DNA of 64,000 nt from Corinectria fuckeliana (GCA_019137255.1 WPDH01000124.1:62001-126000), one strand, 5' to 3'. Counted from the stretch's first letter, positions 33,143-44,559 are shown. The notes: a model not told the origin generated them from the letters alone. Translations and numbers: made by a program.

Positions 33143-34008
33143 ATGACCACTCAAACTACAACCCCTATTCTCCACTACTTCGACCTTGGCAGGATGGGCC
33201 GTGGGGAAGTTCTACGGTACGCGCCTCCTACCACAACTATATCACTTTCTCCTGCAAGTGGGTTGGTGCGCGGCGGAAACTACGCTGACACCGAGATTCG
33301 AAAGACTCTTCCTGAGAGATGCAGGCATCAAGTTCGAGGATGTTCGTTACCCATACGAGGGCACCTGGAAAGCTACCACCGGAGCCCTAGCGCGGCAAGG
33401 CGAGACTCGCACCAAGAAGCTGCCTGCCCTCGAATACGGCGGCAAGATCTTGACCCAGGTCAGTCGCATTCCCGTGTCAGCGAGGACACGGTGGCTTACT
33501 TGTGTATAGCATGTTCCTACGCTGCGCTTCCTTTCTCGCAACCTTGGCCGCTACGACGGGGAGACGAGTGACGAGAAATTCATTGTCGATGCCGTCGCCG
33601 ATATCTACATTGATTGGAGGGTCAGTCGATGGCGTTCAGATGATCCCCAAACAAAGCACTCACTAATGATGTTTAGGTCCAATGGGTGATTCAACTGGAC
33701 AAGGTCACGGACGAGTACAAGGATAAATATTTACCCAAGTACTACGACGTTCTAGACCAGTACTATTCTGAACGCAATGGCCCTTTTCTTCTTGGTGATA
33801 AGATCACCTACGCCGATTTCGTGGTTTACCAGTCAATCGACAATGATGAGAGGATCAAAGCTCTCCCGGTAAGTGCATCTAGGTCGGTGCATTGGCAATT
33901 GCTCATTGGTTTTAGGCGAAACTCCCGGCTTCTATCCAGAAGTTCAGACTGGCATTTGAAGCGCGACCCAACATTGCCGGATACATCCAGGAGACGGCAG
34001 CTAAATAA
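33143..34008 (+). CDS. glutathione S-transferase
   Basis: Five exons (33143-33216, 33305-33458, 33510-33620, 33677-33868, 33916-34008) give 207 aa, a normal GST length. The N-terminal thioredoxin-like domain starts PILHYFDLGRMGRGEVLRLFL, with the catalytic Tyr of the sigma/alpha type (YF) and the Arg-Gly helix. It runs through KKLPALEYGGKILTQ, where the conserved cis-Pro is the P of LPAL, and on to HVPTLRFLSRNLG. The C-terminal helical domain includes GDKITYADFVVY, the N-capping ITxAD motif of GSTs. The enzyme would conjugate glutathione to electrophiles or act as a prostaglandin-synthase-like isomerase. No signal peptide; cytosolic. The small exons and 50-90-bp introns all keep frame. Confidence 0.85.
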
Positions 34009-34014
34009 AGGGTT

Positions 34015-35740
34015 TAGTCGATTGCTTCCCAATCAGGTACTTCGATCAAGCGCCCCAGTAGTTGGTCAAAGGAGAAAGCGCATCGCCGACTAGCAATGGA
34101 AAAGGAACTTCAGCTCCAAATGCATTTTGGTGAAATTGGACTCTCTAGCTTCATCCAATGTCTTCAATGTGAACCAACTAATTTTGGGAGTCCCTGTGTG
34201 CGGCATGACTAGCATTTGTTTTCTTTGAGAAGCTTTCACTTATGCTGCCAAACGCCAACGGATCTGGAGACTAGAGAAAACCCGTGTCTCAATATCCACT
34301 AGACATCTGTCTCTACTATAACTGTATAGTAAAACGGATTGCTTCAAACACTCAAGAAGCAAAAGACACAACTTAATTAACAAGGCAAACCAAGCGGCCA
34401 TCGTTTAGTCATGCGGATTCTGTCTTCCGTCCCCGATATTGCGGTGAGAGGGCCGACTTGTAAACACCACCTTCATCTTCATCGAAGCATCGAAGCAAAA
34501 TCTCTACTCAAAGCCAGCTTTCGTTCCGTCCTGGAACTTGTCAGGAGATACGCAATGCTCTATGATCAGCTTTCAAATCACAACATGGTGGGGATAGAGG
34601 ATTCCCCGCCTGAGATTATCTGCTCCAGAGCAGTCATCCTCGCCTGGGATAAATTATTTGCCGTTTCTATAGACATGCTATGTACGAGGAATCCGTTCTG
34701 TATTTTTGCGTCCTTTGAGCAGCGCATCATAGAGTCCTCGACATAATGGAACTCGCCAGCTGAGTTGCCGCGGGCTTGACATCAAGGCTACCAGGACTCT
34801 AAACTACATCGAGAGAGCTATGATGAGATTCCTGGCCATCTGTGGTGCTCAGGGTGTGGCTTGAGCTTTATATTCGGAATTTAGCTAACGGCTTACTGGA
34901 ATACCATTTTCGGTCGAGCGGCGTCCATCACGCATTAGCCTACATTTAGAGGATTAAGGATGGCGTCGAAATACTGCTGCGATCCAGCAAGGTCGGAGGA
35001 CAATTGTGTGAGCAGATCGGTGTCAAGGGTTGTTCTCTCGACGAGTTTGTTCCACACGCTTGAATTCTGCCTTGCCATTAACGTTGCACAATCAGGGCTC
35101 CGTGATCAAATCTGCCTTGTAGCCTGCCTCGCAACCGAATTAACTGGAGTGCGTCACAGGACTGATTCTACCATCCATCCACTACGGTGGCACCTTAGCT
35201 GAACCAAAAGTGCAACTGAAACCCCAAAATTGCAATTCCCTAACCCTCATAGCCCCTGTAGCCCCCTAACTCACAGAGCCTTTAGAACCTCTATCTTAAT
35301 AGTCTGACTGACTGACTGACTAGCTAGTTAATTGACTGACCGACTTACCGACCGACTAGGTGACCGACTAAGTGACTGACTGATTGACTGACTTACTTAT
35401 GTATTTAGTATATTGTTAGTCTCTTATAGCAATGCGTACGATCGGCTATTCAGAGAAACTGAAAACCCAGGATTCAGGTTGCTGCACCTTTAGCGGAGTT
35501 TAAGCCAAGGTGCGACCGCAATCCACTCTTACTGGTTCTCACATGGTGGCGCGGGCTACCGCCAACAGTCGTACGGACGGAGAGGCCTCCATTGACTTTC
35601 AGCGGGGTCGAGAGACGGTGTTGGCTATTTTAAGCGTGCTGACCCGACCATCAATCAAACCCCTCTTTCGCGGATTCACTCCCATTCTGTCAAGCTCCGG
35701 CGTATTCATCTCATCTTCCTCACCTCCGCGGACGGACACG
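34015..35740. other. intergenic with GACT-rich microsatellite
   Basis: No gene supported. The region includes the tetranucleotide tract at 35303-35398 and a poorly conserved 111-codon open frame at 34411 that I do not accept as a gene. Confidence 0.5.
35303..35398. repeat. imperfect (GACT)n tetranucleotide microsatellite
   Basis: About 95 bp built on GACT with frequent C/T and A/G variants (gactgactgactgac, gaccgacttaccgaccg, gtgactgactgattgac). It lies 350 bp before the annexin gene. Confidence 0.9.
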
Positions 35741-35745
35741 AGGCC

Positions 35746-37317
35746 ATGAACCCACAACAGCCCTACTACGGACAAGCAACTGGCCCGGCTGGGGGCACCC
35801 CGCAGCCCGGATATCCGGGGCAGCAGCCCTCGCCCGGCCCGGGAGGCGCCCCGTACTATCAGGGAGGCCCGCCGCCGCCGGGACAGCCGCCGTATCAGCA
35901 GCAGCCGCCTTACGGCTACGGACAGAACCAAGGCCAGCAACCTCCGGCCGGCCAGTATCAGAACCAGCCTTATCAGGGCGGGCCACCAGCTCCCCAAGGC
36001 CAGTATCCTCCTCCTCAGGGCCAGTATCCTCCGCAAGGACAGTACCCTCCGCCCGGCCAGCACGGACAACAACAGCAACACAGTCAAGGATATCCAGGTG
36101 GCCCGTCCCCAGCCCCGGGACAACCCCAATACCCCCCTCAAGGCCAGTACCCTCCACAGGCCCCATACGGGCAGCAGCCTGGAGCCCCTTACGGCCAGCA
36201 ACCGCCGCAGGGCCCTCCCAGACAGCAACAATACCCGCCACAGCAGTATGGCGCTCCTCAGCAATGGCAGCAGCCTCCTCCTCACGGGGGCCAGCCCGGG
36301 GCCCAGCCGTACGGCTACAACGTCCCCCCAACGCCCGCTTCGCCAGGCTACGACCTAGCCCAGAGAGCCTGGTCGCAGCCTGTCGATACGACAGCCGACG
36401 CCGAGGTCCTTCGCAAGGCAATGAAGGGCATGGGCTGCGATGAGCGCGCCTTGATCCGTGTCTTTACGAGCCCCAAGTACAGCAACCCCTGGACAATGGC
36501 CCAGCTGGTGCGCGACTACAACAGCCGCTTCATACGCGACCTAGCCAAGGACATCGAGAGCGAGACGCGTGGCGACTTCGAGACGGGCCTGCTCGCCTTG
36601 ATCCGCGGCCCCCTCGAGAACGATGCCCAGGTCCTTCAGAAGGCCCTCGTTCGTGCCGGCACCGACGAAGATGCCCTCAATGACGTGCTCCTTTGCCGTT
36701 CCAACGCGGATCTTCGCGCCATTTCCGCCGAGTACAAGCGTATCCGTGGGAGAGATCTGCTCATCGATCTCAAGGAAGATGTCGACGACACGTTGTTCCG
36801 CCTGTACAGCATGGTCCTCAGCGCCACGCGTGCCGAGGATGCAGCCCCCGTCGTTGCAGCGGAGATCGATCACAAGGTGACAGAGCTCCAGCGCGCAACC
36901 GAGGGAATCATCGGGGCCAACGCCGTCGCCGTTGCGCAGATCTTCGTCACCAGCAACGACTCGCAGTTGCATGCCCTGTCCGACGCGTACCAGCGCAAGT
37001 ACCACCGAAGCCTCGAAGACGTCATCGAGAAGGAGTTCCGCGGCGACATGGAGGACGCGCTGCTGCGGATGCTTCTCCAGGGCATGAACCGGGGGCTGAC
37101 TGATGCGGCCAGGCTGAGGGAGCCGCTGATGAAGACGGTCCGCAAAGATCAACTCTTCATCAATCGCGTCGTGAGCTTGTACTGGGATCGGAATCGCCTG
37201 CAGGAGGCAAAGGCTGCGTATAGGAAACGGTACGGCGTGTCGTTGGGCAAGGATGTCAAGGACTACCTCAGTGGAGACTACGAAAATCTTATGATGGCTC
37301 TGATCGGAGAAAAGTAG
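35746..37317 (+). CDS. annexin with long Pro/Gly/Gln-rich N-terminus
   Basis: Intronless, 523 aa. Residues 1-205 are low complexity, rich in Pro, Gly, Gln and Tyr (repeats of GQYPPQ-like units), as in annexin A7/A11. From about residue 208 the four annexin repeats follow: repeat 1 with LRKAMKGMGCDERALIRVF and the acidic residue in SETRGDFE; repeat 2 with LVRAGTDEDALNDVL (the GT loop of a calcium site); repeat 3 with GANAVAVAQIF; repeat 4 beginning LMKTVRKDQLFINRVV and ending SGDYENLMMALIGEK. Only repeat 2 has a clean GxGT-type loop, so calcium-dependent membrane binding may be weak. Annexins bind acidic phospholipids during exocytosis or membrane repair. The Pro/Gln-rich part may drive phase separation or bind ALG-2-like proteins; that is inference. 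Confidence 0.9.
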   Translation: MNPQQPYYGQATGPAGGTPQPGYPGQQPSPGPGGAPYYQGGPPPPGQPPYQQQPPYGYGQNQGQQPPAGQYQNQPYQGGPPAPQGQYPPPQGQYPPQGQYPPPGQHGQQQQHSQGYPGGPSPAPGQPQYPPQGQYPPQAPYGQQPGAPYGQQPPQGPPRQQQYPPQQYGAPQQWQQPPPHGGQPGAQPYGYNVPPTPASPGYDLAQRAWSQPVDTTADAEVLRKAMKGMGCDERALIRVFTSPKYSNPWTMAQLVRDYNSRFIRDLAKDIESETRGDFETGLLALIRGPLENDAQVLQKALVRAGTDEDALNDVLLCRSNADLRAISAEYKRIRGRDLLIDLKEDVDDTLFRLYSMVLSATRAEDAAPVVAAEIDHKVTELQRATEGIIGANAVAVAQIFVTSNDSQLHALSDAYQRKYHRSLEDVIEKEFRGDMEDALLRMLLQGMNRGLTDAARLREPLMKTVRKDQLFINRVVSLYWDRNRLQEAKAAYRKRYGVSLGKDVKDYLSGDYENLMMALIGEK

Positions 37318-37541
37318 GAGCTTACTTGTGTACAATAGCGATATCATTTCAGTCTATGTGTGAATGCTGGTGTTCTCCGATGTGAGGCTTTGAGTCCCGT
37401 CTAGATACAAATACACTGCAAAGCTCCGAGAAGCCATGCTTTCCTCCCACCCCACAGTTGTGCTATAGCGACATTGTTCGACGTGTAAGTAGGACGCTCT
37501 GTTCGTTCATCCTCTTAACATGCGGAGTTGGCCCAGACAGT

Positions 37542-38105
37542 TTACTGCATGCCGGCAATAACCATGCCGGCCATGGCAACAGCAGCGACGGCCATACCGG
37601 TCTGTCGCGGCGCAGCGTTACCGGAGTTGGTTGCAGTCGCGCTGGCTGCAGTCGCGCTGGCACCGTCGGCCTTGGAGGCGCCGGAAGTCTCGCTGGCCCA
37701 CACAAGCGACGTACACACAGTCAAGGCCTCGGGGAACATGTCCAGCTGGCTCTTCACCTCGGGGACATCGCTGCAAGCGTCGAGGAGGCTCGAGATGTCC
37801 TTGGTGTGGCCCTCGTACCAGCTCGCGAGCTCGGAGACATACGACGTGTACTCGTCGGCCATGGAGCCAGTGACTGCCGGGATCTCGCATCCGTTCGTGA
37901 CGGTCGCCAGCTGGGTTTGCTGGTCGAGGAACTTGGAGAGGGACGCGTCGGCCGTGGGGATGTTGGTCAGGCTGGGGAGAAGCTTGACTGCCACCGAGGA
38001 GCACTCTTGGAGGTCGCGCTGGTCGAGGGGGTTCGCGGCGTCTTGGGCGGCGACAGCCGAGGAGACGGAGACGCCAGCGACGAGGAGGATCTGTTGGATG
38101 CGCAT
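37542..38105 (-). CDS. GPI-type secreted protein, infection-structure type
   Basis: Intronless, 187 aa. Signal peptide MRIQQILLVAGVSVSSAVA, then a helical domain with paired cysteines (LQECSSVAVKLLPSL, VTNGCEIP, LLDACSDV, LTVCTSLV), about 120 residues. An Ala/Ser/Thr-rich low-complexity linker follows, and the protein ends with a hydrophobic tail (TGMAVAAVAMAGMVIAG) after a small-residue site (SGNAAP) suited to GPI attachment. The layout matches small GPI-anchored surface proteins described from fungal infection structures. I recognise no enzyme motif. It probably sits in the cell wall or plasma membrane outer face. It is convergent with the annexin gene, 225 bp apart. Confidence 0.7.
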   Translation of the reverse strand: MRIQQILLVAGVSVSSAVAAQDAANPLDQRDLQECSSVAVKLLPSLTNIPTADASLSKFLDQQTQLATVTNGCEIPAVTGSMADEYTSYVSELASWYEGHTKDISSLLDACSDVPEVKSQLDMFPEALTVCTSLVWASETSGASKADGASATAASATATNSGNAAPRQTGMAVAAVAMAGMVIAGMQ

Positions 38106-38109
38106 CTTG

Positions 38110-39225
38110 GCGGAACTGGAAGATGGCTAACTGGTTAGAAGCGACGCTACGGTAGAAGAAGCATTGGGGGTACACACTCCGAAGGAAGATGCGATGTCGA
38201 AAGTGTCGAAGAGCAGTTGGGTCGGAGGAAAACGGAAACGTCCACGACGGGACAGGATCTTCGTATTTAAGTCTTCCTACGCGAGGTACACAATGCAGCG
38301 CCAAGGGTTTGGCTGGACTGAAAATGGTTGGATAGGGTTCAGGAGGTGTCGGCTATGGAAGGATTCCGAGTGGAACAGCCCCTTGTTCTACATCTCGCCG
38401 TGGAGTCTCGCTGCACAGCCCCAGTCAAAGGGATCGCTTGCCGAGGGCTATACGAGCTTGGCACCCACTGTACATGGTAGAAGGCCAATCTCTTTCTATG
38501 ATTAACGTCAGGGTAGTCAGCCTTGTGCAGAGTCTGTACTATGTACGTAGGTGTTCGAAAGGCTGAATGGTACTACCGCCTTGGCCAGTGTTGTCGATGA
38601 TGATTTGGCAATCCTTCATCAGTATGACTACACTGCATGGTCTAGCATTGTCAAACACCTAACCTACTGTAATTATGCATTAAATCCCCCTGCGCACTTC
38701 TCCTAGCAGAGATAAGAAGATTCGCCGTCTAGCTTTTACCGGACCAGTTTGGCGTGTGTTGTGGATCAGCCGTGAACCATTTGTGACATCGTCACCCCAT
38801 TACCCGATCCTTTGACTGCCTTAGCATGCTTGTCATTCGCCTAAGCCCCCACTCCAATCAAACAATTCGGTAATTACTCCGGAATGGTCTATGCGCTCTA
38901 ATGTACCTAGGGCTGATGTTTGCCTACTATGTATAATGACGTTGGTCGCCTGGGCGAATCGCGATTCACTCTTCGCCGAAGACGCATTGATGACGTTGAA
39001 TGGCTCGTACGGTCAAAGCTCGGAAACAGTATCCTCGGTTCAGAAATTGGAAGCAGTTCTGTGGAACTGTCTTCGGGACTTAATTGTTAGGGACGCCATA
39101 AGACAATGCAAGTCAATTCCTTCCTGACGCGACCGCTTGTGTCAATCTTGTAGGGTAGTGAGACTTCAGAAAACGGAGTCAGAGGACCAGAAAGTCGAAG
39201 TCGTAGTTATATCACTGCTCGATTG
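38110..39225. other. intergenic, no gene seen
   Basis: No supported open frame. This is the upstream region of the minus-strand GPI-type protein gene and lies downstream of the Zn2Cys6 regulator. Confidence 0.5.
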
Positions 39226-39231
39226 ACGTTC

Positions 39232-40876
39232 TTAAGCAGCTTTTGCCAGAGTTGCGGCCATCCATACTACGGTGCCAAACTGATCAAGACCCTCGCACCA
39301 GCTCATTATTTCGCCAAGGGCGTCGTTTCCACTGCGCGAGATGAAAGTCACATCTGATGTAGCTGAAGACTTGAGATCTCGCACTGTCAATGGCTTGCTA
39401 CGCGATCTTCGGGACTGGAATTCGCGGTATGTTTCAGCCCATTTGGAAGTTGACTTTGTCTCCCAGAGGTTTCTGATGCACGGCAGTGGCGTATCAGAGG
39501 AGCCATCGCATTCAACGGAATCTCTCGCCCCAATGATGACATCAAGAAATGTCTCGATGACAAACATCAAACAAATCGTTCTGCAGACTTCGTCGTTAGT
39601 GATGGCACATTCCACGCGGATCTAAGGAAAGAGCTATTGCGAAAAGAACTACCAGTTTACATACCTCCGTGAACTTTCACGTATCATCCACTCATGGTGA
39701 AGATTCCTCCCGCTCGGAGCTTTGCATTCTGTTTTGTAACTTGAATTGCTATTCAGTCTACAGCCAATGTCCTTGAAACTTCAATCAGTATCAATAAATC
39801 CATATCTCGTCTTATGCCTATGAATGGCCAGACTGTCCTAGTGCGAGTCAAACATACCCCCAAGGCAGTGATCAGTGATTTCGTGTCATTGGTTTCTATG
39901 CAGTCCTGATCTAGGCTTTGAAGAACGACATAGATGCATATCGCCTGAAGCGCTTCTAGAAGGGCTTCGTTTTCGTAGGTCTCATACTTGATCCTTGTCA
40001 GCATTTCTGAATGATCGACACAACGATCTCCGGTCATAGCTTTCAGACGCACCTCTTGGCTCAGCCGGGCTTGCTCTCCATATAAGGTTTTCCATACGAA
40101 AGCGCTGCTTTCCGGCGTTTTAGTAAAAAAGAGCTGAACGAGAGACAGGCAAATGCTTAGAGCCGGAGAAAGACATTGATGTCTCTGTTGCTTTACACAA
40201 TCCTGAGTGAGGCCATCACCTAAAGAGCATCTGCTGTGGATGAATGGCGGGAACGTGTCGCCCTCGAACATCATCCTCAAATAAGACTCGACGTGGCCTA
40301 GAATGATCTGTGTAGCGAAAAATCCATGCGATGTGAGGGGACGTCGCTTTGTGAGAGGCTTAGAGGAGCCATGGGGGACCAGGAAGTCGGTTTCGGCAGA
40401 CGGACCACTGAGATACTCTGTCAAAAGATTGTCGCTACCTGAAGCCGAGCCATGGCCTGGTCCAGATGTTATGTTGAAGCCACTAGGAAACCCGAGCATG
40501 GGATTAACCGGTTGCGGAGGCAGATTCTGTGCTAGTACACACTCAGAGCCAAATTCGTCTTGAGCACTAGGAAAATCGTCAAATTTCCAGATGGACGCAT
40601 GTACTGGGTCCTCGGTGCTGTCTATGTCCTCAGATGCTGTCGGACTCTGATTGAAACAGCTCTCCATCCGACTAGGCATAGCTGAAGCACCCGCAACGGA
40701 TGGAGCGTGCGAATCTCCAGAGAAAGTTCCGGGGTACGGCGATGACCTCGCTGGGTGTCCGGAGTAGTCGCATTCGAGTCTGCGCTGGACGCAGCGGGAG
40801 CATCGGGCACGGTGAGGCTGCATCGGGCCTTGGCTTCGCGGCATCGAACGCACGTCTTCTTTCTACTGATGGGCAT
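39232..40876 (-). pseudogene. Zn2Cys6 transcription factor, frameshifted in the zinc cluster
   Basis: Three exons (40876-39858, 39771-39665, 39580-39232) total 1475 nt, one short of a multiple of three. The start KKTCVRCREAKARCSL is in one frame, but the rest of the binuclear cluster, RCSRCVQRRLECDYSGHP, is in another, so a one-base loss lies near 40815. The regulatory domain downstream is fully open for about 340 codons, then DIGCRLNSNSS and EWMIRESSRRTICLMFVIETFLDV, and the end LPCIRNLWE, all typical of fungal-specific regulator domains. If the missing base is real, only the second half can be made and DNA binding is lost. If it is a sequencing error the gene is intact (about 491 aa). It lies next to a decayed oxidoreductase on the opposite strand, which it might once have regulated. 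Confidence 0.75.
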
Positions 40877-40902
40877 GTTGCGTAGCGAACACGTCGCGCT
40901 CT

Positions 40903-41670
40903 CTTTGAAGCGTTACGATATCGCGCGCTGTAGTGATCCAGATATTCATTGCTTGTTGACACAAATCCGGTTGGTTAGCCACCAAAAACTTCTCGACAAC
41001 GATGCTATTGGCAACATCACAAGTTCTGTTGCTTGGGGATGCACCAGTGTCATTCCTTCTGACGTATGGCTCGACGAAGCCACATATTACCTGGACATCA
41101 ACAGTGGAGGAAACGAGTTTTACATCTTCTTCGGGCATTGTAAGTTGGCGGCGGCCGGATAAGAACATCCCAAACTGATTAAAGAAGTTCTGGACGCATT
41201 CATTTCCGTTCTAGGTGGCTTCAAAAACATTCAGTCGGTTTTGAAGACCCAGCACCCAACTGTGCCCACCGAGAGCATGGCGACAGGTCAGATAATCAAT
41301 CCCGCCCATCCAAAGACTGCGTCCGACCACACATTCATCCAAGGAGAACTCAACAGCGGCGCCGTCGCGAGCATCAGCTTTAGAAAGGCGAAGAAGGCAA
41401 CTGGTGGTCTCGGCCCAGGACCTGTTTGGACGGTTCTCGGAAAGAAGGCTTGGGCTGACGACAAGGTTCGAGAGGAGTGAGTGGACGTTTCCAAATCTCT
41501 ACACATTGCTAAACTAAACATCTCGCATTAGGTATCTCAGAGCGGTTCCAACCGGCGAGTTTGCCGAGCCAGATGAGGTTGCTAGGATTGTGTCATTCTT
41601 GTGTCAAGAGTCATAAAGAAACATCAACGGCATTGATTTGAAGATTGACGGGGGGTACACTGCTCGTTGA
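40903..41670 (+). pseudogene. chimeric relic: Gfo/Idh/MocA part fused to SDR tail
   Basis: The left part is the middle of a Gal80-like Gfo/Idh/MocA oxidoreductase: DVWLDEATYYLDINSGGNEFYIFFGH, a 48-bp intron (41140-41187), then FLDAFISVLGG, FKNIQSVLKTQHPTVP, and ELNSGAVASISFRKAKKA. Near 41445 the same open frame changes abruptly to the C-terminal part of a short-chain dehydrogenase (KKAWADDKVREE, intron 41477-41531, YLRAVPTGEFAEPDEVARIVSFL), with a TAA at 41614 just before NINGIDLKIDGGYTAR. The N-terminal Rossmann part of the first enzyme is absent, because the neighbouring Zn2Cys6 gene begins there. So this is a mosaic of two broken genes. Confidence 0.7.
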
Positions 41671-41674
41671 CTTC

Positions 41675-42075
41675 AGATGTCACTTCTAGTCATACTACAA
41701 ACGTCACTTGAAGGTCTTGGTATTGTGGGATGGGAATCAAACGACACTTGAGCTGGAACGGATGGCCGCTTTCATAGTCTCTTAGTTCACTGGCTATTCA
41801 TCAGTGCCCTTGAGTCTTATGATTGAGGGTCGAGAGCTTACCCAATCTCCACGACTGGGACTTCGTAATGGATTCGGTCAGGTTGTATAGTTAAGTTTAC
41901 GATCGAGAGCAGTTACCTTGCGGTACAGACAGAACAATATTTTGGGCTTTATTGAGGGGAATTATTATACTTAGAGGCTGTGTACAATAACGTAGGCACA
42001 GTATTGCTTTAGAAACTAACAAATCCAATTAATGAGATAGAAGTAAATAACACATGTATACCTAAGAGACCCCGA
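41675..42075. other. intergenic, no gene seen
   Basis: Between the chimeric relic and the 3' end of the 805-aa gene. AT content rises toward 41940-42060. Confidence 0.5.
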
Positions 42076-42080
42076 GCCCA

Positions 42081-44554
42081 TTAGGCTTGACGGGAAGAAT
42101 CGCCACCCTCACCCATGACCAACCGTCCAAACTGCATTGAACTTCCAGACTGGCCAATCTCATGTATCCCAAAACCACCGCTTTCTGACTTAAAGAGTAC
42201 ACCTGACTCATTCGCCTTCGTCATCCCTGCAACTATCACGAAGTTTCTTAACATCTTCCTAGGTTCGGCCCATACGAGGGCGCTTTGTAACGCCTCTTGT
42301 ACACTTCCCGTGGCCACAAAGCAATGAACCAAGCTGTCTTTGTATAGAGACGCAACAGCATAGCGCAAACATGGTCGATCGAGAGCCTGGAACAGAATGG
42401 GAATCTTGGGGTGGCCTGACCCTAGAAGCTTGCTATCGTCTTGAATCAGGTCGGAAATACTCATCTCTACTGCAAGCTCCAAGCGAGACCTCTCCGTCGT
42501 TGATGGTGTTTTGTTGTCTGGGTTAGGGGGCAAGTAGCAGCGGCAGAACTCCCAGTCTGATAGTAATGGGGACATTACGGTGACTTTCCGCCCCTTGTAT
42601 CTTACACACACAAGTGTAGTGTCTGGATTGCCGTCCCAGTCAGGTTCGATGTTGAACGTGACATCCTCATCAGGTGATCTTTCTCGAAGATTGTGTTGAG
42701 CAGCGCCCTCCAGTCTCCTCGAATCCATAAATTCCGATTCAAGGGCTTCTGCACGCACTCCTGGACATATAAGTCCCGAGCTGTCTCGAGGGATGCCTCC
42801 AACATCTACGTCAACAATCGTAAAACCTCCAATTTCTCGCGGGGACGAGCACTTGCCCAGCAAACTGTTGATCAGTAGGGTTCTCTTGCCCACTATGCCC
42901 ATATAGCTCCGTCGGGTTGTTCCCGTGTCTGGGTCGTCAATGAAACTCTGGTGTTCGTCGTTGCCGAGAAAAAGCCTCGCGAGAGTAGGCAAAATTTTCT
43001 GTCTTGACAATATGAGACGGCGCGCCGTGCTGTTTGTGGGAGATAGGGAGCTCTTCAGCTCGCGGATGTGGCGGAGAAAATTGTCCGATCGAAAACCCCA
43101 AGATCCTTCCACGGTCTGCGACACTAGAGTCGACGTATCCACGAGTCTTCCAAACACATGATAGTAGTAGCCCATGAAAAAGGATTGGAAGATACAGAAG
43201 CCTTCCACCTTGGGCTCGTCGGTCATTTCTGGGTCAGAAATGCCAAAACCACCAACCATGGTCCCCCGATGGCTCTCAGTAGTAGCACTGAACCAAGAAA
43301 GAAGGTTTGCCGGCATTTGACACAATGAATTCTGCAATCCATCGAGGAGTTCCCGATTGAGAACCAACCCGAAGTTTTGGGCCAGGGCCATTTTCTCGGC
43401 TGATGTACGCTCCACAGGCCGCCCTCCGTCAACGATCGTATACTGGATGTCGGTAAATGGAGCCAGCGATTCTTCGAGATTCACAATCATGAGGTTCCCA
43501 GTTGGCTCCTTGAATGGTTTGTGAACTCCGATTGCAACAACAGCTGCGGCCTTGATCCCTTCATTCCACGCAACCCGACAAAGGTTCTGAGCCTCAGCAG
43601 TGATTGGAAAAACGCTGATGCTTTCCGACTGGTCTTGGAGTGGGACCGTGATCATTGCGTTCCGGTTGAGCATGGCAGCACTAGCCCTAGCTCTCGATGT
43701 CGAATCGTGTAGGAAAGGTTCCTTCGAGTATACGACATCACAAGGACCTTGGGCGGTAGGTGCAAACCCGCCCCCTCGGACGTGCAAGATATCAATCCCT
43801 AGGCTGCAGAGACAAGCAGCCACGCCGGCAACGTCGGAGGAGACAGTCTTGAAAACAGGACCGTTGGATCCTAGCAGCCATAGTAGGAATTGTTCCATGT
43901 GGGGCGAGTCGCTGGCAGGCATATAGCCAGACAGAACTAGGCCTTGATGAAGCAGCTGGGATTTGTACCTTTCCACAGCAGGGCTGAACCCACGAAGGCA
44001 AGCAGTTGATCTCCAGGCATTGAGACGAGAATTAAACTGCGAGCGGAGGATCTCGAGGCCATTCTCCGCCGGATTGAACAAGGCTTTCAAGACCTTGTGC
44101 AATAATGTCTGGACAACATCGCGGCTAGCGAAGTGATCCAGGACGGCCACAAGGCAAGTCATGACAGCCGTAAACAAAGGTAATTCCTAGGTGATGTCAG
44201 CGGACTCCCAGTAGTCCGCGGACAGGTGGTGAAGAAACTTACCTCGAGCAACTTGTCTGTGTCTTTCAGCACGTCTTGTATGTCTTCCTCCTTCAGATCA
44301 AGTGGGACTCCATTGCCGAGGAGCCTGATTTGCTTGCGCCATCGCTTGTTGAATGCGAGAAGATCCAAAAGCCCTCGGCCTTTCAATATTTCGTATGCAT
44401 CTTCGTCGAGTAACTTGAGTAGCTCGGTGTCTCCGCTTGGACCAGTCCACCAGTTTCCCATTCTACGGCCCAAGGAAATGATGCTTGCGACATCTCCGGC
44501 GCCGATACCCAACGCCACAAGTGCCCCGGGCGCCGTCGTAATTTGGAGGGACAT
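42081..44554 (-). CDS. large protein of unknown function
   Basis: Two exons (44554-44243 and 44186-42081; 56-bp intron, GTAAGT...CCTAG) give 805 aa. I do not recognise the family with confidence. The N-terminus, APGALVALGIGAGDVASIISLGRRMGNWW, looks like a short hydrophobic helix with glycines, followed by LLKLLDEDAYEILKGRGLLDLLAFNKRW, a pattern I recall from uncharacterised ascomycete proteins. The rest contains GGGFAPTAQGPCDVVYSKEPF, DIQYTIVDGGRPVERTS, SYMGIVGKRTLLINSLLGK and FNIEPDWDGNPDTTLVCVRYKGRKVTV. No P-loop, kinase, HET or repeat domain is visible. The length, intact frame and normal codon use support a real gene. It is flanked by decayed genes and a RIP block. Confidence 0.65.
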
Positions 44555-44559
44555 GGCGC

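Noticed and set aside
34411..34746. Plus-strand open frame of 111 codons
   Set aside because: Composition looks random, with no domain and no promoter context; treated as chance.
35303..35398. GACT array as possible telomere-like or centromere sequence
   Set aside because: Too short and of the wrong unit; a simple microsatellite.
35599..36421. Two long minus-strand open frames opposite the annexin N-terminus
   Set aside because: They arise from the GC-rich Pro/Gly/Gln coding repeats and read as low-complexity Arg/Leu or Ala/Gly.
36541..37347. 268-codon minus-strand open frame opposite the annexin gene
   Set aside because: It is the antisense of well-supported annexin repeats.
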